Source: Litorilituus lipolyticus (GTDB lineage: Bacteria; Pseudomonadota; Gammaproteobacteria; Enterobacterales; Alteromonadaceae). From it: a DNA stretch of 64,000 bases. The stretch covers positions 237,865 to 301,864 of the forward strand of contig NZ_SAWY01000020.1 of NCBI RefSeq assembly GCF_006439335.1, in the 5' to 3' direction. Under the pieces are notes generated by a model, which saw only the letters and a list, made by a program, of their open reading frames with translations, was not told the DNA's origin and made no database searches. The position numbers were made by a program, and so were the translations under genes. Below are positions 58,644 through 64,000 of the stretch, in pieces; position 1 is the first letter of the stretch; each line of letters begins with the position of its first letter.

Positions 58644-59918
58644 TTATCCTACAGTTTGAGATTTAGTGTCATGACTTTTTTTAAAAAGCTTAATGGTTTT
58701 ATTCGCAACTAGAGGTTTCGCCCAAAAGCCAATGGCAAAAATATATCCCAGAGTTATGTACACAACAATCATACCAAGTCGAAGATCACCTGTAAGGTCA
58801 GCAAGTAAACCTATAATAGGGGAAGCTAAGCCACCACCAACAATTCCTGTACATAGAATCCCCGCAAAAGATCCGTGATGCTCTGCTAATGAATTTAACG
58901 CTAAAGAAAAAATGACAGACCACATTACAGATAAGAAAAAACCCACCAATGGAAATGCCATCACGGCCATAGACGCATTACCAAACAATGCCAATGTAAG
59001 TGAAACAATAGCACCTAACGAAAACAGTTTTAGTACTGTTTTGCTATCTATAACTTTTAACAAGGCCAAGCCTAGAAAACAGCCTAAAGTTAACATTAAC
59101 CAAAAATTACTGACGGTGGTTGCCCCTACAGTTATGGGATCTAAACCATGATACCTTTCTAAAAATATTGAAATAGCATTAGCTACACCTTGCTCTGTTC
59201 CCACATAAGCAGCAATACCGATGAAAAACAATATCACCGTTTTATTTTGAAATAATTTTTTATAAATAGACCAAGCACCAACTGACTCTTCATCATTTAG
59301 CATGACTTTAGGTAGCTTGATAGCACTAATCAATAGCAACATAAGCACAGAGATGACTGCAAATAACCAATACATAGACAGCCAAGGCATAGTATCAGGC
59401 ACTAAATTTCCTAACATTGCATATACCGCCGTTGGGTTCTGTTCAGCCATACCTTGTACTAACGCTGTATAAACCAACGGACTTAACGTTGCAGCGGCGC
59501 CAAATAATAGTTGCGCAAGCACTGAATAAAAAGCAAAGTGCTCTTCCCCACCAGAGACACGAAGTAATGGATTAATTGCCACCTGCAGCATAGCCATACC
59601 CGTCCCAATTAAAAATAGCGAGCCCATGGCCATGGTGAAACTAGGCACTAAAGCAAAGGAAAATGCCCCTATTGCCGACATAACAAACGCTAACAGTAAA
59701 ACAGGTTTCTCACTGTATTTATCCACCAACATGCCCGCAGGGATAGACATAACACCGTAAGCGGCAAAAAACGAAAACGGTAAAAAGCCCGCCACTGCTA
59801 AACTAATATGAAAGTCTTTTACTAACGATGGAAAAATTGGACCTATAATGTTGGTAATAAATGAAATAGCAAAAAAGGTAACTAAAACCAAAATAACTGC
59901 AGCTACATTTGTTTTCAT
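58644..59918 (-). CDS. Sugar MFS permease (FHS family, NagP-like)
   Basis: Inner-membrane transporter with about 12 hydrophobic segments in 424 residues. FNIxGP-like start (SFITNIIGPIFPSLVKDF) and GMAMLQVAINPLLRVSGGEE near residue 110 match the FucP/GluP/NagP group, which take up hexoses and GlcNAc by proton symport. It lies directly before the GH20 gene, so the likely cargo is the amino sugar released by that enzyme. AGGAG precedes the ATG by seven bases. Substrate is inferred from context only. Confidence 0.88.
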   Translation of the reverse strand: MKTNVAAVILVLVTFFAISFITNIIGPIFPSLVKDFHISLAVAGFLPFSFFAAYGVMSIPAGMLVDKYSEKPVLLLAFVMSAIGAFSFALVPSFTMAMGSLFLIGTGMAMLQVAINPLLRVSGGEEHFAFYSVLAQLLFGAAATLSPLVYTALVQGMAEQNPTAVYAMLGNLVPDTMPWLSMYWLFAVISVLMLLLISAIKLPKVMLNDEESVGAWSIYKKLFQNKTVILFFIGIAAYVGTEQGVANAISIFLERYHGLDPITVGATTVSNFWLMLTLGCFLGLALLKVIDSKTVLKLFSLGAIVSLTLALFGNASMAVMAFPLVGFFLSVMWSVIFSLALNSLAEHHGSFAGILCTGIVGGGLASPIIGLLADLTGDLRLGMIVVYITLGYIFAIGFWAKPLVANKTIKLFKKSHDTKSQTVG

Positions 59919-59974
59919 TAAAAACTCCTAACTATTGAAATAGCTAACTTAAACGATTGTTTATAAATAAAAAG

Positions 59975-59998
59975 AGCTGTTCCCTTACGAGAACAGCT
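59975..59998 (-). terminator. Terminator after the TonB receptor gene
   Basis: AGCTGTTC and GAACAGCT form a perfect 8-bp stem with an 8-base loop, followed on minus by CTCTTTTTATTT. It lies about 100 bases past the receptor stop and 57 before the MFS permease start, so the receptor is mostly transcribed separately. Confidence 0.75.
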
Positions 59999-60101
59999 AA
60001 AAATGAGGAAGGAAAGTCGATGTCACACCTCACTTTTTGTTTGGCTACTCAGCTAGTTACCCGCGTTATAGCCATAACAAAACTTTTACTTACTCAACTG
60101 T

Positions 60102-62786
60102 CTAGTATGAAATATTAAACCTAATGCCAAACATACGTGGCGGGTTGTATGAATTAGACTTCCAGCCGCCATTTGCGCCCTGCCCCATCCAGTTAACCAC
60201 GACTTCGTCCGTTAAATTATTACCATACAATTCTACATACCAGTTTTCATCGACAGGAGCGAATTTCAATGACGCATCAACATTTGCATACGCTTCTTGA
60301 TAATCACCTACTGCGCGGTTATCTAAGTTACGTGGCGTGAAATACATCTTATCTTGCCAGCGCAAACCAAGCCAAGGCACAAGCTGGTACTCGCCCATTT
60401 CAAAGTAGTGTGAGTAGTTCAAGCCCATAGAATGTTCAGGCGCGCTAGGTAATTGGTTACCTGTTACATCATACAATTGGCGACCACTTAGCGGGTTACC
60501 TGGCTCAATGAATAAATCAGCACATGCTTGTGCACCATTTTCTTCTCGATAGCCACACATCCAATCATCGTTATACGAATCATATGAAGTAATCTCAGTA
60601 CCTAAGTAGGCATAGAAACCATTTAAGCGACCGTTTTCCCAAGGAATATAATCAAACTCTAGCTCTAAACCATAAATCTCTGATTCACCAATATTTTCTG
60701 TTTTCCAAGCTTGAACAATGTCACAAGCGGGATCCCAATCTGGACATTCACGATCGACAACTTTCTGTCCGATAGGATGCATATTGGTGTACTGCATGTC
60801 TTCATATTGAGTAAAGAAGAAAACCGCTGATAAATTTAAACTATCATCTAGCAATGTAGCTTTATAACCTAATTCATAGTTAATGGTAGTTTCTGCATCA
60901 TAGTCTAAGTAGGTCCACTGCTCAGTACTGCCATCAACACAGGTACCGCCACCACAAGTATCTGTTCTATCACCAAAGCCACCGGCACGATAACCTGTCG
61001 CCACTGTTGCGAACATAAATTGCTTAGCAGCTAATTGGTAGTTTAAACCCAAGCGCCAGGTTGTTTGGTCCCAATCTTTTTGGTAAGTGTTAACCACTTT
61101 GGTATCGCCATAAGCTGGTTTACCAGCAAAAGGCCCCATATCCATGGTTAAATCAGTACCGTTGTGTGGCAAGCCCATACCTAAATCTGTTAGGGGTAAA
61201 CCTTCCGCACCATTATAATACCAAGGAGAATCAGCGCTCCAACTACCCCATGTTTCACCTTCATTATCAATACGCTCATCTTGGGTGTAGCGAATACCAG
61301 CGGTAACAGTCCATTTCTCGCTTAACTCAATATCCGCTTGAAAGAAAATCGCTTTCGAATCAATTTCGCGTTTTGGTTGATCATAATATTGACTATATGG
61401 CATACCCCAAGGTGCTTGAACTAGCATGTCTTGACCAAACTCCATCGAGTTATTCTCATACATCCAGAATGCGCCAAGGACATACTGCCAATCATTGAAT
61501 GTTTGCTTTAACTGCAACTCATTCACATAAGATTTATATTCTGAATCTATGGTGTAAGTCGCTCTATCATCTACGGTCTGGCGACCCCAGTTACCCCAAG
61601 AGTACATGATGTCGACTTCAGACATTAACGAATGTTGACCTGCATCATCATCGTGATGTTGAACCCTTTGTTGATTAGCGTAAGCAAAGCGATGCTCTAA
61701 TACAGTATTGTTATTGATATCATAACTTAGCAAACTACGAACAGTATCTATGCTCATATCAATTTTGCCCGGTACATTAATGAGCACCTCTTGGTCGAAG
61801 TGATCTTGCGTATCACACGCGTAAGCAGTACCTTCTGCTGCCCAACAGTCCTTTAAGTTCACATGACCTGCACCATTGTTTTGATAATGTTCAAAGCCCA
61901 TGGTCCATGCTATATCATCAGTCACTTGCCAAAGACCGGTTAAACGACCACCCCATTGATCTGAATTTGAGTAATAATCTGATGCATCTACCTTTTTATT
62001 TACACGCATATCAACATCAGGATTACCGTCAGGACCACTCCAAATATAATCGCCCCACTCACCGTTTGGATCAGGTAACTTCATGCCTCGGTCGGTTAAG
62101 TCTTGTTGCTGATTAATGTAACCATCACGCTTATCAATCATTAACGCTGCACGTAGCGCAAAGTTATCACTTACACCAAAGTTATATACGGTACGAACTT
62201 GCTGAGCGTTATAGTTGCCTAACTGTAATGTTGTCCAACCATAGTTTTCATCAAACTCTGGTTTAGCAGGAATAACATTAATAACACCTGCCGTTGAGTT
62301 TCGACCAAACAGCGTACCTTGTGCGCCACGTAAAACTTCAACTTGCTCTAAATCAAACATTAGCGCTAAAGAGCCTTGCGGACGTGGTGAGTAAATACCA
62401 TCAATATGAATACCTACCGCAGGATCTGCAATTTCAGTAAAGTTATTAGACGACACACCGCGTATTGATGCTTTAACACCTGAGTCCGAATTTGATAAAC
62501 CAAGCTGCAAGTTCGGCACCATACCACTTAAATCACCCAATTGTTTTACGTTTTGACGAGTTAATGCTTCTGGGTTCATTGCGGTAACCGCAATAGGTGT
62601 TTCCATGAGGTTAGTCACATGTTTCGTCGCGGTAACTTCGATGACTTCTAAAGCCGCTTTTTCTTTCTTCTCTTCTTCAGCAGCCAGTGTCGGTAGTGCC
62701 ATCATGCCCATTAATGCCGTTGAAATGGCCAATGCAAGCGGCTTTCTGCTTGGTACTATATTATTTCTTGAATGTGATATAGACAT
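60102..62786 (-). CDS. TonB-dependent receptor
   Basis: Outer-membrane active transporter. The signal peptide is cut near PTLAA; the TonB box LEVIEVTATK lies at 46-55; the plug domain has VTAMNPEALTRQNVKQLGDL, GVSSNNFTEIADPAVGIHID and VEVLRGAQGTLFGRNSTAGV; the barrel ends in RMFGIRFNISY with a terminal aromatic residue. The 894-residue length is usual. Shape fits the marine carbohydrate receptors rather than classical siderophore ones, and its place beside a GH20/MFS/ROK set suggests amino-sugar oligomers. Divergent from the AraC gene. Confidence 0.92.
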   Translation of the reverse strand: MSISHSRNNIVPSRKPLALAISTALMGMMALPTLAAEEEKKEKAALEVIEVTATKHVTNLMETPIAVTAMNPEALTRQNVKQLGDLSGMVPNLQLGLSNSDSGVKASIRGVSSNNFTEIADPAVGIHIDGIYSPRPQGSLALMFDLEQVEVLRGAQGTLFGRNSTAGVINVIPAKPEFDENYGWTTLQLGNYNAQQVRTVYNFGVSDNFALRAALMIDKRDGYINQQQDLTDRGMKLPDPNGEWGDYIWSGPDGNPDVDMRVNKKVDASDYYSNSDQWGGRLTGLWQVTDDIAWTMGFEHYQNNGAGHVNLKDCWAAEGTAYACDTQDHFDQEVLINVPGKIDMSIDTVRSLLSYDINNNTVLEHRFAYANQQRVQHHDDDAGQHSLMSEVDIMYSWGNWGRQTVDDRATYTIDSEYKSYVNELQLKQTFNDWQYVLGAFWMYENNSMEFGQDMLVQAPWGMPYSQYYDQPKREIDSKAIFFQADIELSEKWTVTAGIRYTQDERIDNEGETWGSWSADSPWYYNGAEGLPLTDLGMGLPHNGTDLTMDMGPFAGKPAYGDTKVVNTYQKDWDQTTWRLGLNYQLAAKQFMFATVATGYRAGGFGDRTDTCGGGTCVDGSTEQWTYLDYDAETTINYELGYKATLLDDSLNLSAVFFFTQYEDMQYTNMHPIGQKVVDRECPDWDPACDIVQAWKTENIGESEIYGLELEFDYIPWENGRLNGFYAYLGTEITSYDSYNDDWMCGYREENGAQACADLFIEPGNPLSGRQLYDVTGNQLPSAPEHSMGLNYSHYFEMGEYQLVPWLGLRWQDKMYFTPRNLDNRAVGDYQEAYANVDASLKFAPVDENWYVELYGNNLTDEVVVNWMGQGANGGWKSNSYNPPRMFGIRFNISY

Positions 62787-62921
62787 TGTTCAAAATCTCT
62801 TATTATGTAATTTAGGCTGATGGCTTAAACACAAATACCTGCCGTTCTGCCTAACAGTTTTTTTAAGTAACGTTCCCTTAACGCCTATTTAGTTTGCAGT
62901 TCAAAAAAGCCTTATTGATAC

Positions 62922-62952
62922 ACTTTTCTATCCTGTTGTGATACTTTTCTAT
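62922..62952. promoter_or_regulatory. Direct-repeat operator candidate for the AraC regulator
   Basis: ACTTTTCTAT occurs twice in the same orientation, at 62922-62931 and 62943-62952, exactly 21 bases apart (two helical turns), as AraC-type dimers prefer. The pair lies 32 bases upstream of the AraC gene and 136 upstream of the divergent TonB receptor, so it could control both. Confidence 0.65.
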
Positions 62953-62983
62953 TCATATTTTTAGCAGGATAAGAAACATAAAA

Positions 62984-63841
62984 ATGAAACTCATGTTTGA
63001 AAAAGTACTGCCAACTGAAAATGCCTCTTGGCGTTATTGGCTTTATGAATTAGATAACATTGACTTTAATTGGCATTACCACCCTGAGTACGAGATTTGC
63101 TTAACATTACATAGTTCAGGGCAACGCTACGTAGGTGATAGCATTGAAAATTATGGTGATTTTGACCTAACTCTGCTTGGCCCTCATTTACCGCATACCT
63201 GGTGCTCAACACCACGAGAAGACGGCAAACAACAGCAAGTTTATGTCGCGCAAATTCCTGTTGCTTGGCTAGAGCAGTTAACCGCTATGCCTGATTTAAT
63301 CGCGTTAAAACCACTACTGGAATCTTCAAGGCAAGGGCTGAAATTTAGTCAAAGTGTGGCAAAAAAAGTAACATCAATTTTTATTAGCATGGCAAAAGCA
63401 CCACCATCGCAGCGCTTTATTGGGTTATTAGAAGTGTTACAGCTAATGCTCGATGATAAAAAAGCGCAAACCTTATCCAGCTCAGGCTACAACATATCGA
63501 TAACCTCAGATCCTTCGACTGATAAATTAGATAAGATTATTCGCCACTTGCACCAACATTACACCGACAATTTAAAAGCCGAAGATTTAGCTAAGCTAGT
63601 ACATATGAGTACCAACCATTTTCATCGTTTTTTTAAGCAACGCACAGAGCAAACCTTCACAGAACTCGTTAATCAACTGCGCATTAGTAAAGCATGTTCT
63701 TTACTAATTAATAGCTCTATGCCCGTTACAACCATTAGTGATATATGCGGTTTTAACAATATATCGAACTTTAATAGACGCTTTTTACAGTTTAAAGAAG
63801 TTACCCCTAGTCAGTTTAGAAAACTTTATATGATGCATTAA
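62984..63841 (+). CDS. AraC family transcriptional regulator
   Basis: The N-terminal cupin domain (WHYHPEYEICLTLHSSGQRY, LTLLGPHLPHTW) senses a small ligand, often a sugar. The C-terminal 100 residues carry the two AraC helix-turn-helix units: AEDLAKLVHMSTNHFHRFFK and VTTISDICGFNNISNFNRRF. The 285-residue length is standard. Divergent from the TonB receptor with the direct-repeat pair between, it is the likely activator of the whole amino-sugar locus. Confidence 0.92.
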   Translation: MKLMFEKVLPTENASWRYWLYELDNIDFNWHYHPEYEICLTLHSSGQRYVGDSIENYGDFDLTLLGPHLPHTWCSTPREDGKQQQVYVAQIPVAWLEQLTAMPDLIALKPLLESSRQGLKFSQSVAKKVTSIFISMAKAPPSQRFIGLLEVLQLMLDDKKAQTLSSSGYNISITSDPSTDKLDKIIRHLHQHYTDNLKAEDLAKLVHMSTNHFHRFFKQRTEQTFTELVNQLRISKACSLLINSSMPVTTISDICGFNNISNFNRRFLQFKEVTPSQFRKLYMMH

Positions 63842-63873
63842 ATCAATGGCGCTATTCGCTTTTTTAAAGAAAA

Positions 63874-63901
63874 AAAAGCCCCGCATAATGCAGGGCTTTT
63901 T
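63874..63901 (+). terminator. Terminator after the AraC gene
   Basis: AAAAGCCC and GGGCTTTT pair around an inner GCA/TGC stem, followed by further T, 32 bases past the AraC stop. Confidence 0.85.
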
Positions 63902-63911
63902 CGTTTTATAA

Positions 63912-64000
63912 TGACCCGTCCTAAATAAGGTTGACACTTTTCCACGATTAAATTGGAGAGTGTTATGAAATCAATCACTAAACGAACTCAAAGAGATTAC
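63912..64000 (+). mobile_element. Left end of an IS3-family insertion sequence (cut by window edge)
   Basis: TGACCCGTCCTAAATAAGG at 63912 begins with TGA and resembles the terminal inverted repeats of IS3-type elements, followed by TTGACA that may be the outward -35 of the transposase promoter. A transposase start follows 34 bases later. The right end and target duplication lie outside the window, so the family call rests on the end and the first codons. Confidence 0.65.
63965..64000 (+). CDS. IS3-type transposase OrfA, first 12 codons
   Basis: The ATG follows GGAGAG by a few bases. The visible peptide MKSITKRTQRDY resembles the start of OrfA proteins (helix-turn-helix DNA-binding part) from IS3-like elements in marine gammaproteobacteria. 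Only 36 bases are present, so completeness and the frameshifted OrfB cannot be checked. Confidence 0.6.
   Translation, partial: MKSITKRTQRDY

Overview
The window looks like a piece of chromosome from a low-GC marine gammaproteobacterium of the Alteromonadales, most likely Colwelliaceae (Colwellia/Thalassotalea type). Reasons seen here: an argCBFG operon divergent from argE, metBLF divergent from metJ, E. coli-like neighbourhoods (slyX-yheV-yheS-yheT-yheU; nudE-yrfG-hslR-hslO-pckA-envZ/ompR) with a gsp type II secretion operon lodged between yrfG and hslR, small families common in this order (DUF3149, DUF3545, DUF2959), and a TonB receptor/GH20 locus typical of marine polysaccharide users. The assignment is inference from gene content, not a database search.

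Layout. 1-4.5 kb: arginine biosynthesis (argG partial, argF, argB, argC on minus; argE on plus). 4.6-6.0 kb: unrecognised protein with a degenerate HD-GYP-like layout. 6.1-11.2 kb: methionine genes metF, metL, metB (minus) and metJ (plus), with two arrays of 8-bp MetJ boxes between them. 11.4-15.0 kb: DUF2959 lipoprotein, small MscS channel, PLP-dependent deaminase-like protein, hemE. 15.1-16.2 kb: a 470-bp gene-free stretch holding an orphan plus-strand terminator, then a minus-strand operon of three small genes under a perfect Fur box, ending in a degenerate S26 peptidase. 16.3-30.3 kb: thioesterase, glycosyltransferase, FKBP isomerase, WD40 lipoprotein, slyX, yheV, yheS, Sel1 protein, DUF3149, a solitary short flagellin-like gene, yheT, yheU, DUF3545, a solute-binding protein, a DUF1338 dioxygenase, cysQ, nudE, yrfG. 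30.3-34.1 kb: accessory block of envelope proteins plus a LysR regulator. 34.1-45.9 kb: complete gspC-N operon on minus. 46.2-52.8 kb: hslR, hslO, pckA, envZ, ompR, a small periplasmic protein and a TlpA-like thioredoxin. 52.8-63.8 kb: amino-sugar/chitin-type utilisation locus (GH9 enzyme, ROK kinase, GH20 hexosaminidase lipoprotein, FHS-type MFS permease, TonB receptor, AraC regulator). The window ends inside the left end of an IS3-type element.

How the parts work together. The last locus reads as a pathway: the TonB receptor imports oligosaccharides, the GH20 lipoprotein and the GH9 enzyme trim them, the MFS permease takes up the sugar and the ROK kinase phosphorylates it; the AraC protein beside the receptor probably controls it through a pair of 10-bp direct repeats 21 bp apart. 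The GH9 gene is split by a 4-base frameshift inside a (GTAA)4 repeat; three copies would restore a full-length lipoprotein enzyme.

Most of the window is ordinary housekeeping sequence. The points most worth a second look are the GH9 tetranucleotide frameshift, the Fur-controlled mini-operon with an S26-like protein lacking the usual lysine, the solitary flagellin-like gene behind a hairpin leader, and the AraC operator candidates.
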